DNA of 64,000 bases. Origin: Pseudocercospora fijiensis CIRAD86 (taxonomy: Eukaryota > Ascomycota > Dothideomycetes > Mycosphaerellales > Mycosphaerellaceae). A model generated the notes under the pieces. That model was not told the DNA's origin, did not search any database, and saw nothing but the letters and a program-made list of their open reading frames with translations. Position 1 is the stretch's first letter. Every line of letters begins with the position of its first letter. The DNA lies in NCBI RefSeq assembly GCF_000340215.1, contig NW_006921551.1:268475-332474 (forward strand). Direction: 5' to 3'. This document shows, in pieces, positions 30,074-41,265 of the stretch. Made by a program: the position numbers and the translations under genes.

Positions 30074-32560
30074 GTGTCATCAACGCTCCGAGATGGAAGT
30101 CAGCGAAGACGAACGCCATCGCAAACGACCGCGACACCACCACAAAATTCGAATTACGCCGACAGCGATCGCGGCGACGAGCAATACTCATACCCACGCC
30201 CTTAAAGCCAAACTGCTCGAGTCCCGGTTCTTGGCGTATGTGTGGATAGGTAAGGTTGATGTCGGGGCCTTGATCTGCTGATGCCTGTTTTCCTGGGGGG
30301 ACTCCTGCTCTCGAGTCCTGTGTCTCGTTGGATGCCCATAGCTTCGCTAGAACGCTGAATGCCTTGTCTTGCGAGCGGTTGTGGGACCGGTCCATAAATG
30401 ATTGCACTGTCCCGCTGACTGACTCTGTTCACGCCGACTGCCTTGTCCTCGAACATGATCAGCTTCTTCTTGATCGCTCACTTCACTGCTGATTGCATTG
30501 CGGCCATTACAGCAATCAATGCTCCTCTTTTATCGGCTCGGATCTCCTGTTCTGGCTCCGGCTCCGGGGTGCTGATTTGCTGAACAGTTATTAGGTTGCA
30601 GTATACGGCTCGCAGGTGTGGTGAGCACAAGTTCCACCGGTCGTCTTCGCCAGTCGTTATCAATGTGGTGTTCTGCTCCAGTGCTGCCTGAGTCGCTGGT
30701 GCGGCTACCGGAGTGAGCGTTCTCGCTGCCGGTGGAGCTGATGGACCTGTGGGAGCTGGCCTCGATACCCATCCTGCTGCTTCCGTAAGGTGCTCGTAGC
30801 TCTTCTTTGGCGTGGCTTGGCTTTGCGGACTCGTGGCTGTGAGAAGAGATGCTTTGTTTCATCACGTAGCCATAGTGCCTACTGCAACGACCAGGTAAGC
30901 GGAATCTGACCCTCAAGACTGCTAAGGAACTTGATCATATCCGGTGGAGCTGAGTTGAACATCGCATTGATAGACTTCATCGGCATGCTGCACTTCTTGC
31001 TGGTGTGGACCTTGCTCTTCATTTCCTTGATCGAACGATCTGCTTGGATTGGAGTTGCTGGCCTGCTAGTGGTTATTGGGCGCGATGGGTTGGCACGCTG
31101 CTGATCGGATGTCTCGTCGTTATCAACGCGAGCTCGCTTGATACCAATGTTATCCACGCTTGCTAGTTCTACGCTGTTGACTTGAGCTGCCTCCGAGCCA
31201 AAAAACTGAATGCCTGCTAGTAGCTGCCCTGGTGTCACGTCTTCTTCGTCTCCGGCGACCACTACTGCGACTTGGTTTGCGTGAGCTATTGGCGCAGTAG
31301 CCTGAGCTGAATCCTGGCGCGCTGGAGCTCGGGGTGTTGGTGGTGGCGTGCTGTTGCTCGGAGTTGTGTCCTCGGTTGCTACGCCGAATACAAAGCTGGT
31401 TGTCTCGGATGTGAGGATATGGTAACTGCTCCATTGACTGTCTGGTGTCCTGGGCAACTTCGCTCGAATCGTGGATGTCTCTCTCAGGTTCTACGAAGTT
31501 CCTCCTGATAATCCTGTGGCAAGCTGTTGGGTCTCCGCTGAAAGCCATCGGCGCTGAGAGCCATCGTGGTTGAACTGCGCTGGCGCTAGGGCCTGTTGGT
31601 TCTGAAAGGAGACAGCTCTCTGATGTGGCGGCTGATATTGCTGTGGTGCGGGTGGAGCTGACTGTGCAGGGCGCAATGGTGCGTACTGCTGCGACTGTGA
31701 GGCATGCGGATGTCGCGGCTGTAGTTGGAAAAATTGCAGCAGCTGCATCGGCGGAGAATAGATTGGCTGGAGCTGCCCTGTCTGCTGATTGTAGACGTAG
31801 CGCTGCGAGTATGGTTGTGGTGGCTGAAAGGCTGATGGATTGGATGACTGGCCTCCACATGATTGCTCATTGGTGCAGATGCTGCTTTCTCGTCACCCTT
31901 GTCATCTCCCGTCTTCTTTGTCTTGTTGTACCGCCGCACTTTCTCTGCCAGTGCTGAGGCGATTGGCTCGTAGTCCATCCTGAGAGACGGGAAGTCTGAA
32001 TACGCTTCTTCGCGCTCGTTGTGTTCCTCTTCCTCCGCAATCCGGGTGTCTTTTTCGATGCAACGAACGGCATCTTCTACTTTCTGCGAGGCATCTGGTG
32101 GAGTACGTGGGGAAGTAGGCAATTGGGTCATGCCGCAATTGCTTGTTTGCAGAGATGAAGGACGCGAGAGCCATGTGAAACACGGAGCTGGCGGCTCCTG
32201 TGGCAGTGTTGTTGTCCTCGCCTTTTGCGCGTCGGAGCAGGCTAAGAAATCAGGACTCTGTTGTGGTATTCCTTGACAGTCTCGTCCTTTTCTTGGCTGA
32301 TGGCACTAAGTTCTCTCATTGCGGTGTCATTGTCCTTTGGCAATACTGCTTTGCCTGAATACTGCAATCCGAATGCCATGGAGACCATCCGCTTTGCCTT
32401 CCCTGCTTCTGCCTCATTTATCGCATTGACTACGTCTTCTTGAATGGAACCTGACATCTCTTCATCGGCCCACAATGCGGCGCCCTCGCAGAGCATCACG
32501 ATAAAGCCCAGGAGCCATCATAGATGTCTTTGCAGTAGCCTAGACAATGGTCTCTTCTCG
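30074..32560 (-). pseudogene. Gypsy-type Gag remnant
   Basis: Minus-strand pieces: MLCEGAALWADE then LSAISQEKDETVKEYHNRV (32242-32499), typical of retrotransposon Gag (LCxGxAxxW ... L.Q...TVxEYxxR). Then a Glu-rich helix (31900-32130), a Gln/Pro/His-rich segment (31550-31750) and a Ser/Thr-rich part ending KSINAMFNSAPPDMIKFLSS and LEGQIPLTWSLQ (30879-30990), which is the junction type seen just before gypsy protease. Frames shift at least three times. No zinc knuckle was seen. CA and TG are common, so this copy escaped RIP. Confidence 0.6.
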
Positions 32561-32924
32561 ATTGAACGTGCAATCCATCTGCGCCTATCATCTCCTACGT
32601 TGCCCTTGAACTCCGGGATGCAGATGTGTTGGGTGTGGTTCGGCCATGATTGCGGTCGTCGGCCTCGCGTCGCCTGATGTTGTGCTCGTCAAAGGGATTG
32701 GAAGTGGAAGCGCCGGTGCTGGATTGACGGGAGCTGGAGTCGGGGAGGGTAGCAGTAGGTTTGATGACCTGCTGCTTGATGATGATGAGGATGAGGATGC
32801 TGCCGCTGATGACCGATGACCCAGGGAATGCTGCTGTGTGTTCCCACCTCCGGTTCGACGGTGTGTGTTCTGACAGTCGAGGTGGTTTTGGAGGCTGTTG
32901 AAGCCTTGCTCATGCGGGTGTGGC

Positions 32925-33300
32925 TGTCAGCGCCGACAAGGCTTGGCTTGGCAACACTTGGCTGTTGAACCCACTGTCTTGACCATGCCACAATCCATTT
33001 CTCATGATACATCGCCGATAATTTTAGATGCGTAGAACTCGATGCGGTGATTATTTCTGTGCAAAAATCACTGCATTTGCATCGCTATAGAGCGCACATT
33101 AATTCGTAGATCGTCGACACAGGCTTTGCAGCGCTTGGCTGTTCGACCACACACTGTTGACTACACCACGTTCTGCTATGATACATCGCCGACAATTTTA
33201 GAATCATAGAACTCGATGCGGCGATTATTTCTGTGCAAAAATCATTGCATTTGCATCGCTGTAAACCGCACATTAATTCGTACAAGTATTGATATGGAAC
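32925..33300. repeat. 174-bp tandem duplication
   Basis: TGATACATCGCCGA...GAACTCGATGCGG...GATTATTTCTGTGCAAAAATCA...GCACATTAATTCGTA is present twice (TGATAC at 33005 and 33179). Divergence is about ten substitutions over the unit. It lies upstream of the Gag remnant; no coding role evident. Confidence 0.85.
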
Positions 33301-33985
33301 GCTGAGGACGCCGACTTTGCCGAGAGACCTAATTCGGAGGACGATGAATGGTATTGAGGAATCTGTGTCCCTCTCGACCTGTAGACTGCATGTTCTGCTG
33401 TTCTTGAGATTTTCGCTCATTTTGACGCCCGTCTAATAGGCGCGAGTACGTGGTATCGACGACGTATGGTCGATGTTGTTGTTGCTGGCAGTAGACGTGT
33501 CGAAGGAGAAGTCTACGATGGGGTGTTGATGTTGTCGTTCCTGGCAGTGGCGCTGTGTTCATAACTTATGCGCTGAAGAGGCTGTTCAAGCTTCAGCTGA
33601 GAGTGATCGCGACCAAATTTTCCGAAGTTGCGGAATCGACAGAAAAGCATCATTTCGCTTGGCTACGGTAATTGTTGGTATGGAATGCGTGTGCAGTGAT
33701 ATGTTGACCGCGAGCTTGTAGAAGCCAATTCGAGCAGTCTTCCTGTTTTGCATCTGGCGTTGCACTTGCCGAAGACAAAACCTTGGGACGAGTTCGCTGC
33801 CGCAAAGAATGCTGCTTTTGCCCAAATTGTGAAGACTGTGCTCGAACGAAGAAATCTCTCTCGCCGGAGGGAAAAGCTGATAACGCTTAAGGCGGCTGTA
33901 AGTGCAGTCATAACGTCAAGGTCCTCTGAACTCTCCCCACGTAACAAAAGAAGTTCCAAATGAGTGTGGTATTATCCATCTCAAA
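33301..33985. other. No gene supported
   Basis: Several open frames of 60-110 codons on both strands, none domain-like. A plus-strand helix-rich stretch (ALHLPKTKPWDEFAAAKNAA then FAQIVKTVLERRNLSRRREK, 33748-33960) is the most protein-like piece. Confidence 0.3.
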
Positions 33986-35160
33986 CTCTGATCAGCAAAT
34001 GAAATGCTGAATGAATGATCAAATATGCAGCTTTCCTGCTCCTCGACAAATGAAATAGGTAAAGAATGTATAGTTTCCTTACATTGCCCCACGTCTTTGA
34101 ACTGGACGTTTGGTAGTAATGCCTTACTTTGTTGGCCAGACGCAGCATGGTGAGCGAGGAGTTGAGGAAAGCCAGTCCATCCTTAGCCTCACCACCTCTC
34201 ATTGCGACAGCGCACACACCTGCCGCTGCTTCGACCTGCGAAGCCATGTAGTCCTGTGTCATGACACCAGTGCCATTCGATGGTGGCCAAAACGGCCCGC
34301 ATGGGCGTGGCAGCATGAAATAAGAAGCAGCAAGAGCTTGGGTGTTGGTTGCCTTCGTGAATGCCGCAGCCGGTGCTGTGAGGAAGCATGAAATTAGAAG
34401 CAGCAAAGAGCTTGGTTGTTGATTGCCGTCATGAATAGTGGAACAGGTGCTGTGCGGAAGCCTGGTGGCAGAGCAGCTGGTAGAGCGGCTGGAGACTGGT
34501 TGTTGCTGTCCCACATGAAGTGCAGCTCCTAGATGAGCACTAGAGTCTGCTAAAGTTGTCGCGATACTGAAAGTCATAGACTCAAGCCCGCAGATGCTGA
34601 AACAGCCAACAATGTTGACACAGCTGAAATTATACCTGCGCTCGCGTTGGGTTCGGCAGAGGTGCTGCTGCCACCTGCCATTACGCCTTCTTGGACGTCT
34701 ATGATTTTGGACTCAGCCGGTCCATGCCAAAGAGGTAGCGCATGAAGACATATTCCCAGATCATGGTTATCACCAGACATGAAGACGTCTCGACGCCGCA
34801 CACGATCTCCAAGGTTGTCCACATCTGACCCATCGGGGATGGCATTATCTAGGCGTGTTTCGATCTTGTCGTCGTTGAGTTGGCGAAATCTGGAGAAGGT
34901 TGGATGCGAACAAGTTCGCGAGCTCTTGCTTGTCGTGACGAATTGCGTCCTGATCAACGATCCCAGCCTGCATCAGCACTTGACGAATCATCGCGGCTGA
35001 CGTGCCGCTGGGGTCGAAGTCCTTGAGGAGCTGGCCCTCGCACGCACGCATGAGACCAGCGTGCATGCCCATGCTCAGCTTCAGCTTGGCGTGCTGAAGT
35101 TGCTACTGGCTGGTGTGAGCTTGTGATGGCTTGTGGCTGCGAGTATGCATTCAATGCGCA
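33986..35160 (-). pseudogene. Further gag-like or leader sequence of the gypsy relic, with a 76-bp duplication
   Basis: Minus-strand segments ACEGQLLKDFDPSGTSAAMI, VDQDAIRHDKQELANLFASN (34845-35072) and QLNDDKIETRLDNAIPDGSD (about 34800-34870) are protein-like and in the same orientation as the Gag remnant. A local duplication (GAAGCAGCAAGAGCTTGG at about 34323 and 34399) breaks the frame. Assignment to the gypsy relic is by position only. Confidence 0.35.
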
Positions 35161-35699
35161 GAGACGACATTAGATCTGTGGTTGGCAGTGACTCCAAAAA
35201 AGGGCGCAGCGTAGTTCTAGTGCATCGGGTATCCAGCATATGTCGTCGACTGCCAGGTGCGGTTGTGCCTGGCCGGATGGTTGGGCGATTGACTTGGCTG
35301 ACATGGGGAGTGGAGGGCGTTGCGAGCAGATGTTTTTTGGTCGGGTTTGATTTCGAGGTTGGTGGCGCTAGTGCGCAAATGACTGTTGGCTATAAGGAAT
35401 TGAAGTCGACGGTGCAGTGCTTTCTAGGTTGAGTTGCGTTGAAGCGGAGACGGCGGGCGGGCGCTGAAGATTTGAAGGGCTTCAAGGTTCCGAGTTTTTG
35501 CCGATCCACCTGTTCTGTCCACCTGTTCTCCCCAGAGAGTCGCGCCTGAACTGCAAGTCCTGTGATTTGCTGTTTGCTATGCCCTGGAACATACAGTATC
35601 AGCGTAGTAGTCGAAGCCAAACTTGAGATGATCCATCCTTGTAAGACATTGGAGGACATGAGTTCGATGTTCGTAGACTGTGGAGTTTTAACAGTCGCT
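35161..35699. other. No gene supported
   Basis: Spacer between the gypsy relic and a minisatellite cluster. Open frames of about 100 codons on each strand have no recognisable features. Confidence 0.35.
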
Positions 35700-35965
35700 A
35701 TACCCATGCCCATTCCCACTGATCATGCCCACGCCTATGCCCATGCATCAGATACCCACTGATCACGTCCATTGCTATTGATCATCCCCATCCGCACTGA
35801 TTATGCCCATTCCCACTGATCACACCCATTCCCGCTGATCACGCCTATTCCCACTGATCACGCCCATTCCGATCCCATCCCCACTGATCATGGCCATCTC
35901 CATCCTATTCCCACTGATTATGCCCATTCTCATTGTTGGATCACACCCACTGATCACACCCATTC
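35700..35965. repeat. 18-19 bp minisatellite
   Basis: Imperfect units of the type CCCATTCCCACTGATCACG repeat from about 35707 to 35960 with frequent substitutions. First of three neighbouring arrays. Confidence 0.85.
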
Positions 35966-36068
35966 CTATTCGCCCCATCATTGCCATGCCCATCACGACC
36001 ATTCGGCCCATCGTTGCAATTCGGATCCGCCCCATCATTTCCATTCGGCCCATCTTTTTCATTCGGCT

Positions 36069-36337
36069 CATCATGCCCATCATGCCCATCATGCCCATCC
36101 TGCTCATCCTGCTCATCATGCCTATCATGCTCATCATGCCCATCCTGCCCATCATGCCCATCATGCCCATCATGCCCATCATGCCCATCATGCCCATCAT
36201 GCCCATCATGCCCATCATGCCCATCATGCCCATCATGCCCATCATGCCCATCATGCCCATCATGCCCATCATGCCCATCATGCCCATCATGCCCATCATG
36301 CCCATCATGCCTATCATGCCCATCATGCCCACCGTGC
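36069..36337. repeat. 9-bp minisatellite (ATGCCCATC), about 30 copies
   Basis: Almost perfect 9-bp array. Because 9 is a multiple of 3 and no frame contains a stop, all three plus frames and at least two minus frames stay open (Met-Pro-Ile, Cys-Pro-Ser, Gly-His-Asp, Met-Gly-Met repeats). These long ORFs should not be read as genes. Confidence 0.97.
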
Positions 36338-36532
36338 CCATTCCCATTCCCATTCCCATGGCTCATGGCCTGAGCCGAGCTGACCTCCACTGCAGAACTA
36401 CAGCTGGCATCTCTCCAACCACACTCATGCCCGAAGCAGAGCGACTCGTGTTGGATTACGAGCCAACGAGAATGGGTGCGAAACGAGAACCTGTCGGGAT
36501 TTCGTGATGATTGGTGCTGCAACGATTGATCC

Positions 36533-36683
36533 TGTGATTGATGTTGTGATTGATGCTGTGATTGATGTTGTGATTGATGCTGTGATTGATAGTGTGATTG
36601 ATGCTGTAATTAATGTTGTGATTGATGCTGTGATTGATGCTGTGATTGATGCCGTGATTGGTGCTGTAACTGATGCTGTGATA
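36533..36683. repeat. 12-bp minisatellite (GTGATTGATGCT), about 12 copies
   Basis: Units GTGATTGATGCT and GTGATTGATGTT alternate irregularly, with a TAATTAATGTT variant. It lies 200 bp from the 9-bp array. Confidence 0.95.
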
Positions 36684-37390
36684 ATGAGATTCGTCCCGAT
36701 CAGCTTGTGGTATATAGGTGCATGAGGAAGACTGGAAACCATCCTTGTCGCGAAACTCTCTTTGACATAACAGTGAAAACGGGACGCGGCTCATCGCTCT
36801 GCACTGGGTAATGCTCGGACACAGGAACTCAGAGCTGTAGCAATGCCGCCCCAACCAACACGCACATCTTCTGCAAGCAGGATGGAGCTCAACTTCAATA
36901 TGGTGTGCATGTCTGTTGTCTGTCTGGCTGTCGAGTCGGGTCGTGTTGATCCAATCGCGAGTACATGACGCATAGGTGGCCATCTGGACCTCGAAGCCTT
37001 CAAAGATCGAGGTTCTGTAAGTGTGCCTGGACCTTAGAACTGTGCGCATGGGTGGCCATCTTGGCCTCGACGGCTTCAAATGTCGAACTTCTGTAGGTCT
37101 GCCTGGACGTCATAACTGTGCGTAGGGCGGCCATGTTAGGCTTGCTGCTGCGCTACAATTGACACATTAGTTGCTCTTTACACGTGGCTGTAGTTGTAGA
37201 TTTGTCTTGCTAGGAGAGCCTGTGGTCAGTGTGGTATGGTGTTTCGGAGTGTGGCGCTTCGTGCAAAATCCAGGATCGGCTTCAAGAAATTCGCAATACT
37301 ACTTGCATCCTGTAGAGGGACTCTCCCAGCCCTAGTGGTAGCTAGTCGCTTCGCCTCTTAAGAGGGAGAGGATCTGTTGTCGGATGACCT
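36684..37390. other. No gene supported; short duplication
   Basis: GGTGGCCATCT.GG.CTCGA.G.CTTCAAA is present twice (about 36975-37010 and 37050-37085), with a third weaker copy (GCGGCCATGTTAGG, about 37126). No convincing frame. Confidence 0.4.
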
Positions 37391-37921
37391 TCAGATGTCT
37401 GTAGCTGAGCCATTCGATAGGAGTGATGTCGCCGACCTCAGCGCCGATTGCCCTGTGGAAGTTCTGCCTATCTCCCGAGCATCAGAACAGTGCGCTCGTA
37501 ACACGAGCCTCGACTTCCACAACAATATCGCCGCTTCTGCGCATTGCTGCTCCTCGACCCACTGCTGTGTCTCAATCTTGCCAGCGATGAGTCCTCGGAC
37601 ATCGTCCAGCTCGGGAGAAAGGCAGAGCTTCCACAAGATTATCGCCGCTTCTGCACATTGCTGCTCTTCGACCCACTGCTGTGTCTCAATCTTGCTGTCG
37701 ATGAGTCCTCGGACATCGTCCAGCTCGGGAGAAAGGCAGAGCTTCCACAAGATTATCGCCGCTTCTGCACATTGCTGCTCTTCGACCCACTGCTGTGTCT
37801 CAATCTTGCTGTCGATGAGTCCTCGGGCATCGTCCAGCTCGGGAGAAAGGCAGAGCTGCCACAAGAATCTCGCCGCTTCTGCGCATTGGTGCTCTTCGAC
37901 TGGCTCCAGGCAAGAGCACAA
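37391..37921 (-). CDS. Protein with four 38-residue tandem repeats, 176 aa, status uncertain
   Basis: Minus-strand frame with a repeated unit of the form EEQQCAEAAIILWKLCLSPE followed by LDDVRGLIDSKIETQQWV. The repeat period is exactly 114 bp, so the frame is kept through all copies; the first (C-terminal) copy is AAILLWKSRLVL and the last (N-terminal) one is EEHQCAEAARFLWQLCLSPE. The unit has amphipathic-helix character with Cys, Trp and Leu at fixed places, like a helical solenoid. It is the only intact protein-like frame in this decayed zone, but it has no obvious promoter, and the plus strand is also open for much of the array. It could be a young gene, a fragment of a repeat protein, or chance. 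Confidence 0.4.
   Translation of the reverse strand: MCSCLEPVEEHQCAEAARFLWQLCLSPELDDARGLIDSKIETQQWVEEQQCAEAAIILWKLCLSPELDDVRGLIDSKIETQQWVEEQQCAEAAIILWKLCLSPELDDVRGLIAGKIETQQWVEEQQCAEAAILLWKSRLVLRAHCSDAREIGRTSTGQSALRSATSLLSNGSATDI
37514..37905. repeat. 114-bp tandem array, 3.4 copies
   Basis: Unit starts (CTTCCACAA or CTGCCACAA) at 37514, 37628, 37742 and 37856, exactly 114 bp apart. Copies two and three are nearly identical; the outer ones differ at several sites. Confidence 0.95.
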
Positions 37922-38739
37922 GACGTGACTTGAGCCGACGTCGAATGGGGATGATGGGGACTACAAGATGAGCCAAGGCGAGGGATGCGTCGAAAATGTA
38001 AAGCGCGGTTCAGCAACTCGCTCTAGGCGCGGCATTGCGTGCAGCGACGACAAGCACGGCAGTGGAAGTGCTCCTGGAGGCGGAGCGATCGTGTCGAAGG
38101 CGGCAAGGATATTGATCATCGTTGGGAAGAGTCAGGATTGCGGTGTGAAATCGCCGGTATGCTGATGCTGAGACGAAGGAATCAGACGTCATTGGCCAGG
38201 GAGAAAGGTGGCCGGCCGGCAGAGACGATGCGTGCGCCCAAACGACAACGGCAGGGCTCGCAAAATGATGCCGACTCAGCAACAACATACCCGAACCTGC
38301 TGGAAGCAAAGAGCGATCACAGAATCGAGTCGACCTGAGAAGTAGGCAGTGGGCACAGAAGATCGTTTACGACTGGCCCACCGGAGCAGAAAATTGAGTG
38401 AACTGCTCTTCGACTAGTAATGCGCCATTTCTGGCGACAAGCCTCGAAACCGAGATCACCGCTCCCTATAACTACAAGCACTGGCACGTCAGGCTGGACA
38501 CCATTTCACGCGAGACATACATTTGACCGTTCAGAGCGACCAATTCAGCACGCTGAGGCGTTCCTGTAACCGCAATGCAAGAGGCACTTGACAATGCTAC
38601 AAAGCATCGTTGCGGACTTCAACAACCGCTTCGAACCCGATGCTGAAGACAGGTCGACGACAGAAATCCAGAATGCTGGAACGTTCCTCTTACATTAAAC
38701 AAGAAGGCCAGAACACCTCACATCAAACAGGAAGTCAAG
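37922..38739. other. No gene supported
   Basis: Open frames under 100 codons on both strands. A plus-strand fragment 38610-38810 (ASNPMLKTGRRQKSRMLERS) is Arg/Ser-rich without family features. Confidence 0.35.
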
Positions 38740-39255
38740 AAGGCCCTGCGGCTTGCAGGAAACAAGGCTCTTATCCGCAACATCAATCTCGTCGTTTGCG
38801 ATGCCCGTAATTGGAGAATCTCAGGCCGGGACTTCGAAAAGGCTTCAGGCAAGAAGGATTTCCGAGGCTCTTGTCCGCAACATCAATCTCCTCGTCTACA
38901 ATGCCCGGAATTGAAGAAGCTCGGACCGAACAGTTGTGAACATGAGTCGCAGCAAGGGCGCCAACGACCGACCGGAGTTGTCTGATACTACTGACGATAT
39001 GATGACGGCCGACACGAAGGCTGCCATCGAAAAGGCCTCAGGCAAGAAGGATTTCCAAGGCTTCTGGCTACGGGACCTTGAGCAGATTGTCGAAACACGA
39101 AGGCTGCCATCGAAAAGGCTTCAAGCAAGAAGGATTTCCCAGGTTCCTCGCTACAGGATCTTGAGCAGATTGTCAAGAAACTTCCCTGCCAGCAGAAGTC
39201 GAAGGCCTGGCGAGCTCGGGACTTGGGATTGGATGATTTGCCGTTGATGAGCCTG
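38740..39255 (+). pseudogene. Decayed coding segment with 84- and 100-bp duplications
   Basis: In + frames, TADTKAAIEKASGKKDFQGF then LRDLEQIVE is followed, after a frameshift, by a second copy TKAAIEKASSKKDFPGSSLQ and DLEQIVKKLPCQQKSKAWRA (ACACGAAGGCTGCCATCGAAAAGG at 39012 and 39096). A further duplication (TCCGCAACATCAATCTC at 38775 and 38875) lies upstream. So a Lys-rich helical protein segment was locally duplicated and then lost frame. Parent unknown. Confidence 0.4.
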
Positions 39256-39315
39256 TTTGCATAGCTGCATTGCAACTCTGTGCTGGAATACGAATTGGCG
39301 ACATCCTGAGCCCGA

Positions 39316-39982
39316 ATGCTGGAAGGACGAGGGCGGAGTCAGCTCAAGCAAGTCGTGGACCACCACAGTCTCCAAAGAAACTTGAGATCAACAGCATTTG
39401 CCAAGCCCGCAGCTTCACAAACCATCATAATTCCCCTCCTGATGTGCGCACACCCACTCCTTTCAAACATCGGCGATGCACCGGTCTCGCGCGATTTCCC
39501 TCTGGCCGAGGTCATACATTATCAGTGGATTCCGACGCCTATCTCTCCCCAGAAGCAGTATTCGGAAGTCTTGGCGGAGCATTTCGCTGGAAAGGGTCGA
39601 TATTACAAGTTAGCATAGCGGGCAGCGCGACGTATATACGACGAAGCCTCGAGAAGCTCAATCGAGCGCTACGGAGCGTTAGGCGCAGTAAGGATGCAAT
39701 ACGGCGAGGAGAAGCTCAAGGAGATGGCATAGGAGAACGAGCGTAGCAAGCGTACTAAAGGTATCTTGAATGAAGCTCTCAATAACGTACGATTCGTAGA
39801 GCGCGAGCCAACTCCCGTCGTACCTATAGCATCAACATCGAACTCAACATTAACTACATCCTACTCAACAACTTCAGCCAACATCCCTCGCGCTACACGA
39901 ATCGTAGAGACAGATACGAAAGGCACAGCGCTCGCCGAAGCGGAGAAAAGGAAAAGAAAGTGGGTTCATGAAACATATTGAA
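39316..39982 (+). pseudogene. Decayed coding segment, unknown
   Basis: The + frame ending at 39981 reads YDEASRSSIERYGALGAVRM, then EEKLKEMA*ENERSKRTKGI, LNEALNNVRFVEREPTPVVP, a Ser/Thr-rich stretch and EAEKRKRKWVHETY. One TAG (39728-39730) interrupts it. An upstream frame (39400-39618) with RDFPLAEVIHYQWIPTPISP is also protein-like but is in another frame. Probably one dead gene. Confidence 0.35.
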
Positions 39983-40047
39983 ACTCTTCCGCAGCTGCGA
40001 CGGATCCACGTGAATGTTGACAGATTCAGACTTTTAAAGCGAGAATT

Positions 40048-40165
40048 GGTGTTACTGATGAGATGTGGTTACTGATAAGGTGTGGTCACTACTGATGAGG
40101 TGTGGTCACTGATGAGGTGTGTTCATTACTGATGAGATTGGGTTACTACTGATGAGATGTGTCGC
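40048..40165. repeat. Imperfect 18-24 bp minisatellite
   Basis: Six or so copies of ACTGATGAGRTGTGGTCACT with length variation. Confidence 0.8.
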
Positions 40166-40751
40166 AAAACAAAGCAGTTTTCACGCCCATTTAGCGAAAG
40201 ATGGACTTCTGCATATACGGATTGAGCTCACCTTCGCTGATGGCACGCCGGATCGGCAATGCAGGTGGTCGTCTTGGTTATGGCGTCTTGGGATCTGGAG
40301 CATTCAACATGCATATCGGTGTCCGGTGTAGCCTTCTTCTAGGCTCGAATTTCGCTAGATAATATGCATGTCCGACACGTTGCAGTAGGAATGATGAACC
40401 AAGCAAACCGCTGCTACCAAGAAGGTACCGGCACCCAAGAAGTGTCGTTCTCACGAATAGAAGCGACCCTAATTGTCTTACGCGCTTCATCCAGCTGCAA
40501 TCAAACCCGCTCGTGCTCGAGCATGGAACGAATATAGGCAGGCGCTCCAAGATTACAGGCTCATTTGTCAACGCAGTCTAGAGGCCTGATTAGCTACAAA
40601 TGATCCGCAACATGTACCTCCTTTGCGCATCTAGGAACTTGGCGATTCGGATGTCAAGCCTTGCGCTCACTCACCCTCACACCCACCTGGGCCTAACATG
40701 TGTGAACGAAGCATCTATGTGATTATCGGAATTTGCATGTAGAGCGTTGAC
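40166..40751. other. No gene supported
   Basis: No sustained frame; a minus-strand 97-codon frame (40278-40571) has no recognisable features. Confidence 0.35.
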
Positions 40752-41265
40752 ATGGCCTCCACTAACACATGCGATGCGGGTAAGAATGCCTTCGGCCACT
40801 TTCCAATCTTCAAACTAGTATCCAAACGACATCTTGCGCTCGCTTCAACATCTACAGCCACCATACTACACTTACATCGCTTAGACATCGTAGAATCCGA
40901 CAGCGACGCTCTAAACGACATCGAAACGATGCAGTCTTCTCCCGACATCGACATGCCTGAGCGTAGAAGTTGCAGAGGTTCAAGACTGCAACTATAACAA
41001 AGGCCAACACTGGCAAAGCATCGGCAGCCAAGAAGACTGCAACCAAGACGAAGACCAACACGGGCAAGCCACAAAAGGGACCTGCTGCTACCTCAGCTGT
41101 TGAGGAGAAAGCGCCTGTCGTCCTTGGCAAGACCTTGCAAGTCTAGTCGTGTCACCAAGTCCAAGTTAAGGCACAACTGCACCAAAGAAGAAGGCCACCG
41201 CCAAGAAGGCGACTCCAAAGAAGATCGCGACTCTGAAGAAGAGCGCGACTCCAAAGAAGGCATAG
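40752..41265 (+). pseudogene. Decayed gene with lysine/alanine-rich, linker-histone-like tail
   Basis: A + frame begins MASTNTCDAGKNAFGHFPIF and reaches DALNDIETMQSSPDIDMPER, then loses frame. In the next frame follows TITKANTGKASAAKKTATKT and KTNTGKPQKGPAATSAVEEK (41000-41145), and, after a stop and another shift, PKKKATAKKATPKKIATLKK then SATPKKA ending at the TAG at about 41265. Lys-Ala-Thr-Pro repeats of this kind are typical for C-terminal tails of histone H1 and some HMG-box or topoisomerase proteins. No globular H1 domain is visible, so only the tail type can be named. Confidence 0.4.

Noticed and set aside
35820..36522. ORFs of 130-205 codons with Met-Gly-Met, Gly-His-Asp, Cys-Pro-Ser repeats
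   Set aside because: All come from the 9-bp array and its neighbours; several frames are open at once.
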